From the NCBI GenBank assembly GCA_947305945.1, contig CAMZFA010000004.1:1-35659 (forward strand): a DNA stretch of 35,659 nt, in the 5' to 3' direction. Both the position numbers and the translations under genes were made by a program. This document shows positions 27,801-35,659 of the stretch, piece after piece. This DNA comes from an uncultured Spirochaetales bacterium. GTDB taxonomy: Bacteria; Spirochaetota; Spirochaetia; Sphaerochaetales; Sphaerochaetaceae. A model generated the notes under the pieces. It was not told where the DNA came from and did no database searches. It worked only from the letters and a program-made list of their open reading frames with translations. The number at the start of each line of letters is the position of its first letter. The stretch's first letter is position 1.

Positions 27801-30482
27801 TCAGAAGTCTGCAAGCTCAATGCTGTCTACCGTAAGGTCATATTTCACACCGTTGATCTCAAACTTTCTGTTCTCACCAACGGTCATATTGTAAATCTTC
27901 TGTCCGAGCGGAGCCTGGAAGTTGAGAACGTTCTTCTCCGGGTTGGACTCCCACGGACCGAGGAGGGTCTGGACCATCTTGCCTCCGTTCAGATTATCCG
28001 TGAACACGGCCTTTGTTCCGAACTCCACATAAGTGGTGTCAACATCTTCCTTCTCAATGATCTTGGCCATGTCAATCTCATCCGTGAGTTTGTTCATCAT
28101 GGCGTTGAGGTTGGTCTGCTTGTCCTTTGCATACTGGTACTCGGCATTCTCCCTCAGGTCTCCAAGGTCTCTTGCAACACCTATTTCCCTTGAGTTCTCC
28201 GGAATCTCAACGTTCATAATGTGCTCAAGCTCTGCAGTCTTGGCAACGAACATGGACCTTGTACAGAGGAAGCCCTTGGGGATGAGCCTTGCAGCTGCAG
28301 GTTCTGCCTTCATGTCCAGAACTTCCTTGGCGTCACTTCTGGTTGAGAGAATGACGTGCTTGACCTCAAGAAGGTATTTCTCCTCAAGACCAGGGACGTT
28401 GGAAACATAAGAGTAGACCCTTCTGGCCTGTGATGTCTCGCAGTTCTTCAGATAGTCGGTGATGGGGTTCTTTCTGAACAGATCCTCAATGAGAACCTTC
28501 TGTCTTGCCTTGTTCTCCTGTGTATCAACGTTATGGGAAACCTTTCCGCTGACATAGATGAGAAGTGAAAGCTTGGACTCGAGAATCTCCTCATATGAAT
28601 ATCTGGCCTTCTTCCAGTCTTCATCCGTGTAGTTTCTGAAGAAGAACAGGGCAAGGTCCGGATCGGACTGGCAGTTCTGCACGGCATCTGCAAGAATATC
28701 CGAAAGAATTCTCTTCTTGGGTCCTTCCTGAATTGTCTCAAGAAGCTGCATTGAGGGATTTACGTGAAGAAGGGCTGCAAGTGAAGCCTGCCATGAGGGG
28801 TCATTCTCAACAACACTCTCAACGTAGAGTTTTCTAAGCTCCGCATCATCAATTGAGCCGTAAACCTCATTGCGTTTCTCAGCATCAAGGTCATTGTACA
28901 GGTCTGCAAACTCAACAATGGTATGGATGTAGGTCATTCCGAGCTTGTTTCTGCACCAGTTGAGAATGAGCAGTGCGCAGATTGCATTGTTGGAGTTCTG
29001 TGAGACTTCCTTCTCAAAGTATGAAAGAATCTTGATGAACTCCTCGGAATCCAGGTCTCCGTCATTCTTGATGAAGTCCTTCATGACACCGTACTTTCCG
29101 AAGAAGCTCTTTTCCCTCTGGAAGAGCTGTAATTCTTTCTCTTCGTAGGTTATGGGAGTTTCCCTGAGTACATATTCATTTGCGTTATCCGCGGAAAGAC
29201 CGAAGTACGGGTTGGATGCAAGCTCCTTCTTGGCAGCACTCTGCCATGTTGACCACTCGCTCTCACTGAGGACGGAGGGAACAAGTTCCTCCTTGATCTG
29301 CTTGAGGGATGTATGTCCGTTGAAGGAGGTGAGGAGCATCCTGAGGCCCCATTCGGTATTGCCCATGAGTTTTTCCTTGATTGCCTCGGGCTTTGCACCG
29401 GCCTTGAGGACCCAGATGTGCTGCTTGGGCAGAACCCTGAGGCTTGAGAAGGCCATTTCACAGCTCATCTTGTGGGGTTCCTTACGGGTCATGAACTGGA
29501 TTATCATATCATCCTTCTCAATACTCTTGATACGGCCCAGTTTCCAGGAGTTGTGCCATACAAAGGCGTTTACAACAAACTGGATTTCCTTCTCAAACTT
29601 CTGAACGGCAAGGTTGCTGTTCATGTAATTGTGAGTAAGTCCTGTATTCTCAAGGCAGTATTCAAGGCGCGGATTGTCCTTGTACTTTTCCTTGAACAGG
29701 GCTGCAATCTGCTCGGAAGCCTGGACGTTGTCATTGTCAAAGTCCAGAACGGTCTTGAGGATATGGATCTTGGAATTGAGGTCGAAATTGCCCTGTTCAT
29801 AGACTTCCATGAGGAACTGCACTCCAAGGTAATTGCCCATTGCACGTGCAATTCTCTCCGCAAGCTGGGTAAGGTAAACGGAGTTCTCGCCCTTGAGGGC
29901 CGATACCTTGGGCCATAGCTTTTTCACATCCTCAAGCTGTGAGGCGTTTATATGTCTGAGAATGGCCCTGTGGTAGCAGTTGAATGCCTGCTGCTCGTCA
30001 CCGGCTTCCTCATAGTATTTTGCAAACTTGTAGAATACCTCGGTCTCGTTATGGTCGGCCTTGATAAGACGCTCCCACATCTTCACCTTGTTCTCCTGGT
30101 CATCCTTTATCTCATAGGCCTCTGCAAGCGCTCTGAGAATATAGGGACTCTCGTTGAAGGAGAGAATCTTGTTGCCCAGATAGAATACCTCGTTCCATTT
30201 GTTGTCATGGAAGTACTCGTCAAAAACACTGAAGATGAAACGATCATCAACCGGATGCTTGCCCAGAACCGAGCGGAGGTAGCGGGGAATGACGGGAGAT
30301 TTGACATTCTCCTCATCGGTGTCCTGTGCACACAGCTCCCTGAAGTCAGCCTTTTCCTCGGGAGTTTTGATTTTCTTTATGGCTTCCTCAACACTCTCAA
30401 AGTCTCCCAACTTTACGTTGGAAGTATTTGTTGCATTCCATAATTCGTTACCTATTAAGTCTTTGACCTTCTTAGCATTCAT
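27801..30482 (-). CDS. greA: GreA-domain transcription elongation factor with very long TPR-like N-terminal extension
   Basis: C-terminal GreA coiled-coil and FKBP-like domain (ARDLGDLRENAEYQYAKDKQ...VEFGTKAVFTDNLNGGKMVQTLLGPWE...PLGQKIYNMTVGE). ~740 aa of helical TPR-like repeats precede it. Start at ATG 30482 with AGAGGTGG SD rather than the listed 30503. Confidence 0.92.
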   Translation of the reverse strand: MNAKKVKDLIGNELWNATNTSNVKLGDFESVEEAIKKIKTPEEKADFRELCAQDTDEENVKSPVIPRYLRSVLGKHPVDDRFIFSVFDEYFHDNKWNEVFYLGNKILSFNESPYILRALAEAYEIKDDQENKVKMWERLIKADHNETEVFYKFAKYYEEAGDEQQAFNCYHRAILRHINASQLEDVKKLWPKVSALKGENSVYLTQLAERIARAMGNYLGVQFLMEVYEQGNFDLNSKIHILKTVLDFDNDNVQASEQIAALFKEKYKDNPRLEYCLENTGLTHNYMNSNLAVQKFEKEIQFVVNAFVWHNSWKLGRIKSIEKDDMIIQFMTRKEPHKMSCEMAFSSLRVLPKQHIWVLKAGAKPEAIKEKLMGNTEWGLRMLLTSFNGHTSLKQIKEELVPSVLSESEWSTWQSAAKKELASNPYFGLSADNANEYVLRETPITYEEKELQLFQREKSFFGKYGVMKDFIKNDGDLDSEEFIKILSYFEKEVSQNSNNAICALLILNWCRNKLGMTYIHTIVEFADLYNDLDAEKRNEVYGSIDDAELRKLYVESVVENDPSWQASLAALLHVNPSMQLLETIQEGPKKRILSDILADAVQNCQSDPDLALFFFRNYTDEDWKKARYSYEEILESKLSLLIYVSGKVSHNVDTQENKARQKVLIEDLFRKNPITDYLKNCETSQARRVYSYVSNVPGLEEKYLLEVKHVILSTRSDAKEVLDMKAEPAAARLIPKGFLCTRSMFVAKTAELEHIMNVEIPENSREIGVARDLGDLRENAEYQYAKDKQTNLNAMMNKLTDEIDMAKIIEKEDVDTTYVEFGTKAVFTDNLNGGKMVQTLLGPWESNPEKNVLNFQAPLGQKIYNMTVGENRKFEINGVKYDLTVDSIELADF

Positions 30483-30502
30483 TGTTTCCACCTCTGCGTA
30501 CA

Positions 30503-30541
30503 ATGTAAAACAAACCGGGCAGACGGTTTCTGTCTGCTCGG
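30503..30541 (-). terminator. Leader intrinsic terminator/attenuator upstream of greA
   Basis: Minus strand CCGAGCAGAC-agaaacc-GTCTGCCCGG (10-bp stem, one wobble) followed by TTTGTTTTA, between the predicted promoter and the greA SD. Confidence 0.6.
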
Positions 30542-30569
30542 AAAACTTCTACTTCTTGCGTACATCAAT

Positions 30570-30598
30570 AATATACACCAATCGGGCAAAACAATCAA
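30570..30598 (-). promoter_or_regulatory. Candidate sigma-70 promoter for greA
   Basis: Minus strand TTGATT (30598-30593), 17-nt spacer, TATATT (30575-30570). Confidence 0.55.
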
Positions 30599-30689
30599 CT
30601 TTTATAAATGTTATCAATTGTTAAGATTTTTTACCAAAAATGCCTTGTTGAATATTCTCAAAATGAAAACTAAATGTTAGTATTAGGAC

Positions 30690-31340
30690 ATGGAAAAAAT
30701 AATGGTCGCACCTTCGGTGCTTTCTGCTGATTTTTCGGACATAAGGGGAGCCCTTGTACAGATTAAGGACTCCGGAGCACCCTGGGTTCATCTTGATGTC
30801 ATGGACGGTTCTTTTGTTCCCAACATCACCTTCGGCCCCAAGTTCATTGCCGACATAAGGCCGCATTCTGACCTGTTTTTCGATGCACATCTCATGATCC
30901 GCAATCCGCAGGATCATCTTGAGGCATTTGCAAAGGCCGGTGTTCAGGCCATTACCGTCCACAGTGAGGCATGCCTGCATCTGGACAGGACTCTCATGAA
31001 GATCAAGAGCCTGGGTTGTCTTGCAGGTGTTTCAATTGTTCCTTCAACTCCGGTAAGTGCAATTGAGTGCGTTCTTGATATTGCGGACCTTGTTCTTGTC
31101 ATGAGCGTGAACCCCGGTTTCGGCGGCCAGAGCCTTATTCCATATACTTTGAAGAAGGTTTCACAGCTCCGTGACATGAGAGGTGACAGGAAGTATCTCA
31201 TCTCGATTGACGGCGGAGTGAATGAGAAGACAGCACTTGATGTGAAGAAGGCCGGAATTGACGTTGCAGTTGCCGGTTCGGCATTCTTTGCAAATCCCGA
31301 CAAGAAGGCCTTTACCGAAAGTCTCTCAAGGAGAGTCTGA
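30690..31340 (+). CDS. rpe: Ribulose-phosphate 3-epimerase (start may be ATG 30702)
   Basis: APSVLSADFSDI, WVHLDVMDGSFVPNITFGP, DAHLMIRNP, MSVNPGFGGQ, SIDGGVN. Confidence 0.97.
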   Translation: MEKIMVAPSVLSADFSDIRGALVQIKDSGAPWVHLDVMDGSFVPNITFGPKFIADIRPHSDLFFDAHLMIRNPQDHLEAFAKAGVQAITVHSEACLHLDRTLMKIKSLGCLAGVSIVPSTPVSAIECVLDIADLVLVMSVNPGFGGQSLIPYTLKKVSQLRDMRGDRKYLISIDGGVNEKTALDVKKAGIDVAVAGSAFFANPDKKAFTESLSRRV

Positions 31341-31342
31341 TA

Positions 31343-31792
31343 ATGAGGGCTGTTGTCCAGCGTGTTGTCAACGCTCAGGTTACCGTTGACGGACAGCTTA
31401 TCGGAAAGATTGATTCGGGACTCCTGATTTATCTCGGTGTTCAGGATTCCGATGATGAGAGTATATGCAGGAAGATGGCTGACAAGATAAGAAGGCTGCG
31501 CATCTTCCGTGATGAGAATGACAAGATGAACCTCAGCGTTCAGGACGCGGGAGGTAGTGCTCTTGTTGTAAGCCAGTTCACCCTCTATGCAGACCTGCAC
31601 AAGGGAAACAGGCCTTCCTTCGACAGGGCCGGAAAGCCCGATCATGCAGATTACCTCTATGAAAAGTTCATTGAGATGATGAAGCAGGAAGGAATCCACA
31701 CCGAGCACGGTCAGTTCGGAGCCGACATGATGGTCAGTTATACCAATGCAGGACCTGTCACCGTCATTGCGGATTCGGATGAACTGTTCTGA
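31343..31792 (+). CDS. dtd: D-aminoacyl-tRNA deacylase
   Basis: MRAVVQRVVNAQVTVDGQ...LVVSQFTLYADLHKGNRPSFDRA. Confidence 0.95.
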   Translation: MRAVVQRVVNAQVTVDGQLIGKIDSGLLIYLGVQDSDDESICRKMADKIRRLRIFRDENDKMNLSVQDAGGSALVVSQFTLYADLHKGNRPSFDRAGKPDHADYLYEKFIEMMKQEGIHTEHGQFGADMMVSYTNAGPVTVIADSDELF

Positions 31793-31827
31793 TAAGACCG
31801 CACTACTGTTTATACAGGAGATTATAA

Positions 31828-32880
31828 ATGGCAAAAGAAAAAACTGCCGTAACAGATGATGTTACAAGACTCAAAATGGAGGCTCTTGAAGCCGCTCGCG
31901 TACACATTGACAAGGAGTTTGGAAAGGGCTCCCTGATGAAACTGGGGGAAAGCTCAATTGCAAAGAACATTGAGGTCATACCCTCCGGTTCAATTCTCCT
32001 TGATGAAGCTCTGGGAGTAGGCGGCTATCCCCGCGGAAGGGTCATAGAGATTTACGGACCCGAGTCCTCCGGAAAGACAACACTGGCTCTTCATGCCATT
32101 GCCCAGGCACAGAAGGCCGGCGGAATTGCCGCTTTCATTGATGCCGAGCATGCCCTTGACCCCGTCTATGCTGCAAAGATAGGCGTAAATACTGATGATC
32201 TTTGGATTTCACAGCCGGACAGCGGAGAGCAGGCCCTTGAGGTTGCCGAGTCCCTTGTAAGAAGCGGTGCCGTGGATATTATTGTTGTGGACTCTGTTGC
32301 AGCCCTTACTCCCCAGGCGGAGATTGAAGGCGAGATGGGAGATTCCCACATGGGTCTTCAGGCCCGTCTTATGAGCCAGGCTCTGAGAAAACTCACAGGT
32401 ATTCTTGCAAAGAGCAGGACAACCATCATCTTCATCAACCAGATAAGAATGAAGATAGGTGTCATGTTCGGCAATCCGGAGACCACCACAGGCGGAAACG
32501 CACTGAAGTTCTATTCATCAGTCAGAATGGATGTCAGGAGAATAGAGTCCATTTCCAAGGGTTCGGACGAGTTCATAGGAAACAGAATCCGCGTGAAGAT
32601 TGTGAAGAACAAGGTTGCACCTCCCTTCAGGAAGGTTGAGCTTGACCTGTTCTTCAACGAGGGCCTTTCCTATGCCGGCGGTATTCTTGACGGTGCTGTA
32701 AGGTGCAACCTGATTGAGAAGACAGGCTCATGGTTCTCCTACAACGGAGAGAAGATAGGACAGGGCAGGGAAAATGCCATAAACTATCTCAAGGCCAACC
32801 CGCAGGTTCTCAGTGATCTTGAGGCCCGGATCAGAAGCATTTTTTTCAATACTGACAACAAACAGGAAGCCGAAGGCTGA
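31828..32880 (+). CDS. recA: Recombinase RecA
   Basis: [69 protein letters not shown]. Confidence 0.99.
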   Translation: MAKEKTAVTDDVTRLKMEALEAARVHIDKEFGKGSLMKLGESSIAKNIEVIPSGSILLDEALGVGGYPRGRVIEIYGPESSGKTTLALHAIAQAQKAGGIAAFIDAEHALDPVYAAKIGVNTDDLWISQPDSGEQALEVAESLVRSGAVDIIVVDSVAALTPQAEIEGEMGDSHMGLQARLMSQALRKLTGILAKSRTTIIFINQIRMKIGVMFGNPETTTGGNALKFYSSVRMDVRRIESISKGSDEFIGNRIRVKIVKNKVAPPFRKVELDLFFNEGLSYAGGILDGAVRCNLIEKTGSWFSYNGEKIGQGRENAINYLKANPQVLSDLEARIRSIFFNTDNKQEAEG

Positions 32881-33608
32881 TGTCCGTAAGGTTTCATATA
32901 GAGGGTCATGACGGCCCTCTTGATGTATTGCTGGCTCTGATTCAGAAGAATGAGGTCAGTATTTATGACATTCCCATTGCTCGGATAACCGAGCAGTTTC
33001 TGGATTATATCCACCGTGAGGAACAGGTGGGCCTTCAGGACCTGTCTGATTTCTACCGCATGGCTGCAGACCTGATCTGGATCAAGAGCCAGATTCTCCT
33101 CCCGAAGGAAGTTGAGTTCCCGGAAGACTATACCGACCCGCGTGAGGAGCTTGTTGAAAGGCTGCTCGAGTATTCACGCTTCAAGAAGTATTCAGAGCTT
33201 CTCATGGGAAACGGGACTGACAACAGTCTTTCAATCGACAGAAAACCTTCAGAGTTCATTCTGCCTTTCTCGGACAGTGAGCTGTGGGACAACATTGAGG
33301 CCAAGGATCTTCTTGATACCTTCCTGAGGCTTCTCAAAAGCAGGGTGGCCGATGAGAAGGTTTTCAATGTTTATGAAGAGGTTACCGAGAAGGAGAAGAC
33401 TGCACTCATGCTTGAGCTTCTGGATAAATATCCGAGCATTAAGTTCTCCAGTCTGTTTTCGGAAGATAATTCTCCCATGCACATAATCTGTGCCTTCATG
33501 GCCGTTCTTGATGCGGTGAAGGACAAGACCATACATGTGAGACAGGATGAGCCTTTCTCTGATATGATAATCACCAGACGTGAGGAGGAAGAGTATGGCA
33601 CTGAGTGA
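32880..33608 (+). CDS. scpA: Segregation and condensation protein A
   Basis: GHDGPLDVLLALIQKNEVSIYDIPIARITEQFLDYI...IWIKSQILLP; start overlaps recA stop; followed by scpB. Confidence 0.95.
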   Translation: MSVRFHIEGHDGPLDVLLALIQKNEVSIYDIPIARITEQFLDYIHREEQVGLQDLSDFYRMAADLIWIKSQILLPKEVEFPEDYTDPREELVERLLEYSRFKKYSELLMGNGTDNSLSIDRKPSEFILPFSDSELWDNIEAKDLLDTFLRLLKSRVADEKVFNVYEEVTEKEKTALMLELLDKYPSIKFSSLFSEDNSPMHIICAFMAVLDAVKDKTIHVRQDEPFSDMIITRREEEEYGTE

Positions 33609-34146
33609 CAATGCAAGACTTGTCGAAGCGGTTCTCTTTATAGAAAACCAGCCCCTGTCAGTTGAGAGAATAGAGGAAATGACAGGAATAAGTGCTCTTG
33701 AAGTAAGAAATTGCCTTGATGAGATTTCCGAGGAATACTACAAGTCATACCACGGTCTTGCATTGATTGAGAATGCCGAGACCTGGTCCTTCATTCCGTG
33801 CTCGGACCTCAATGATGAACTGAGGCGCTGCTACGGCAAGAAGGTTGACAGAAGGCTGACACGCTCTGCTGTTGAGACTCTTTCCATCATTGCCTATTCC
33901 CAGCCGGTGACCAGAGCAGAGGTCACAAAGATAAGGGGCGTTGCCTCTGATGCCGTCATAAGGCTTTTGAGAGAAAGAGATTACATAAAGGTTGTGGGTA
34001 GAAGGGATGTTCCGGGACACCCGTGTCTGTATGGAACCACAAAGAAGTTTCTCTACACATTCAACCTTGACTCCATTCAGAACCTGCCCAGACTGTCTGA
34101 CATAGACAGGCAGCGTTTTGAGAAGGAAGTGTCTGATGAAAATTGA
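33595..34146 (+). CDS. scpB: Segregation and condensation protein B
   Basis: VEAVLFIENQPLSVERI...RLTRSAVETLSIIAYSQPVTRAEVTKIRGV...LYGTTKKFLYTF; GAGGAGGAAG SD before ATG 33595. Confidence 0.95.
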   Translation: MALSDNARLVEAVLFIENQPLSVERIEEMTGISALEVRNCLDEISEEYYKSYHGLALIENAETWSFIPCSDLNDELRRCYGKKVDRRLTRSAVETLSIIAYSQPVTRAEVTKIRGVASDAVIRLLRERDYIKVVGRRDVPGHPCLYGTTKKFLYTFNLDSIQNLPRLSDIDRQRFEKEVSDEN

Positions 34147-34855
34147 TTATCCTGTACGCCTTCAGGTTTACCTTGCCAAATGCGGTGCCGGATCCAGAAG
34201 ATCCTGCGAGCAGTTTATACAGGCAGGCAGGGTGAAGGTCAACAACAAAAGGGTTACCGAGGCCGGTACAAAGGTTGAGGAAAACGACATTGTCTATGTA
34301 GACGATGTTCTCATGGAAGTACATGAACGTGACTACTATTTTGCCCTGAACAAACCGCGCGGCTATGTCTGCACAAACAAGGATCCTTTTGAGACGCAGT
34401 ACGCCAGAGACCTGATTGATATTGAGGACAGGGACCTTCTGTTCAGTGTGGGACGTCTGGACAAGGATTCCCAGGGCCTTATTTTCTTCACCAATGACGG
34501 TGACTGGGCAAACCTCATCACGCATCCTTCCTCGCAGACGGAGAAGGAGTACATTGTGCGCACAGACAGGGACCTTGTGAAAAAGGATCTGGACAGTGCT
34601 TACAGAGGTGAGATAAAACCTTATAGAATAAAATCTTACAAACTTGTTTCAAAGAGAGAGGTTCACATTGTCCTCACAGAGGGAAAGAACCGTGAGATAA
34701 GAAACATGTTTGACCTTATGGGATACAATGTCAAACGCCTTATCAGAGTCCGCATAGGCAGCGTTGAACTTGCAGATCTTCCTTCCGGAATGTACCGCAA
34801 GCTCACACGTGCTGAAGTTGAGGGCCTGAGAAGGGCAGCGGAGGGGAGAATATGA
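34136..34855 (+). CDS. RluB/RsuA-family pseudouridine synthase
   Basis: S4 domain RLQVYLAKCGAGSRRSCEQFIQAGRVKVN; catalytic VGRLDKDSQGLIFFTNDGDWANLITHPS. Confidence 0.93.
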   Translation: MKIDYPVRLQVYLAKCGAGSRRSCEQFIQAGRVKVNNKRVTEAGTKVEENDIVYVDDVLMEVHERDYYFALNKPRGYVCTNKDPFETQYARDLIDIEDRDLLFSVGRLDKDSQGLIFFTNDGDWANLITHPSSQTEKEYIVRTDRDLVKKDLDSAYRGEIKPYRIKSYKLVSKREVHIVLTEGKNREIRNMFDLMGYNVKRLIRVRIGSVELADLPSGMYRKLTRAEVEGLRRAAEGRI

Positions 34856-35659
34856 TTATTGCAATTGACGGACCTGCCGGAGTAGGGAAAAGCACCATTG
34901 CAGGAGCCATTGCGGACAGACTGGGAATCTACTATCTGAACTCCGGTAATTTTTACCGCGGAGTAACACTGAAGGCAATTCGTGACAAAATTGACATGAA
35001 GGACCCTCAGGCGTGCATTGATACAGCTCAAAACGCTGTTTTCGATGTTGTCAACGGCCGTTTCAATCTTGACGGAGAGGACGTTCAGGACCTTCTTCAT
35101 ACACCTGAAATCGACCTCAATGCATCCTATATTTCAGTCATTCCCCAGGTCAGGTCCATTGTCAACAAGAGGATTCATGAACTGACGGACAGGATGAGCA
35201 TCATAGCCGAAGGCAGGGATATGACCACCGTTGTTTTCCCGGATGCCGACTACAAGTTTTTCTTTGATGCACGTCCGGAAATCAGGGCAAAACGCCGTTA
35301 CGACCAGAATCCGGATGCCATGCCCTATGAGAGAGTTCTCGCAGAGCTTGCCGAGCGTGATGAAAATGATAGAAACAAGCCTGTTGGAGCGCTGAAAATG
35401 GCCGACGGAGCCGTATATGTGGATACCTCGGACTTGACCATTAAGGAAGTTTGTGACAAAGTGTTATCTTGTATAAATAATACTACTGAAAATGTAGTAA
35501 GAGGATCAGGAGAAAAGAAAATGGAAGAAAAAATTGAAAACAAGGATACTGAGATGCAGTCACTTATGCAGGAGGAGTATCTGAAGTCTCTTGATGGAAT
35601 CGAAGACGGTCAGCTCGTTACCGGTACTGTTGTTCAGGTCAATAACGAGTATGTGTTTG
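34852..35659 (+). CDS. Cytidylate kinase fused in frame to ribosomal protein S1 (partial, open at right edge)
   Basis: Own translation: MIIAIDGPAGVGKSTIAGAIADRLGIYYLNSGNFYRGVTLKAI...EGRDMTTVVFPDADYKFFFDARPEIRAKRRY... continues without a stop through ...NNTTENVVRGSGEKKMEEKIENKDTEMQSLMQEEYLKSLDGIEDGQLVTGTVVQVNNEYVF (start of an S1 domain). Absent from the ORF track because no stop lies in the window. Confidence 0.88.
   Translation, partial: MIIAIDGPAGVGKSTIAGAIADRLGIYYLNSGNFYRGVTLKAIRDKIDMKDPQACIDTAQNAVFDVVNGRFNLDGEDVQDLLHTPEIDLNASYISVIPQVRSIVNKRIHELTDRMSIIAEGRDMTTVVFPDADYKFFFDARPEIRAKRRYDQNPDAMPYERVLAELAERDENDRNKPVGALKMADGAVYVDTSDLTIKEVCDKVLSCINNTTENVVRGSGEKKMEEKIENKDTEMQSLMQEEYLKSLDGIEDGQLVTGTVVQVNNEYVF

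Noticed and set aside
29952-30443. 163-aa hydrophobic plus-strand ORF antisense to greA extension
   Set aside because: Leu/Val-rich shadow of a Glu/Lys-rich coding strand; no start signals.
31781-31789. GAAC-T-GTTC inverted repeat before recA as a Gram-positive SOS box
   Set aside because: Spacing is N1 rather than N4 and it lies within the dtd coding end.
30944-31834. 296-aa antisense ORF across rpe/dtd
   Set aside because: Antisense to two clear genes, no recognisable domain.
1-35659. CRISPR arrays, transposases, phage genes, toxin-antitoxin or defence islands
   Set aside because: No spaced repeats or such genes seen; almost all DNA is accounted for by housekeeping genes with very short gaps.

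Overview
The window is a gene-dense core-genome segment from a spirochaete (Treponema/Sphaerochaeta-like, judged from gene order and protein character). I found no CRISPR array, mobile element, rRNA or tRNA. On the minus strand at the left are an ABC nucleoside/sugar-type permease (partial) and its tandem ATPase, a flavodiiron protein and thymidylate kinase. From ~3.9 kb a near-continuous plus-strand series follows: tamB-bamA-mutS, rimP-nusA-infB-rbfA-truB-ribF-rpsO-pnp-dut-lptF-lptG-tgt-nudix, and rpe-dtd-recA-scpA-scpB-rluB-cmk::rpsA. Two minus-strand genes interrupt it: comF and a giant TPR-like/GreA protein. No wholly new multi-gene system is evident. The best second-look items are: (1) promoter-terminator-start leaders in front of both elongation-factor transcription units (rimP-nusA and the giant greA), suggesting attenuation; (2) an in-frame Cmk-RpsA fusion, missed by the ORF track because it runs off the window, with an internal SD+ATG; (3) the ~890-aa GreA with a ~740-aa N-terminal extension; (4) a C-terminal zinc ribbon on NusA; (5) a RibF whose flavokinase half looks degenerate; (6) a Tmk P-loop lacking the canonical lysine; (7) no skp gene between bamA and mutS.
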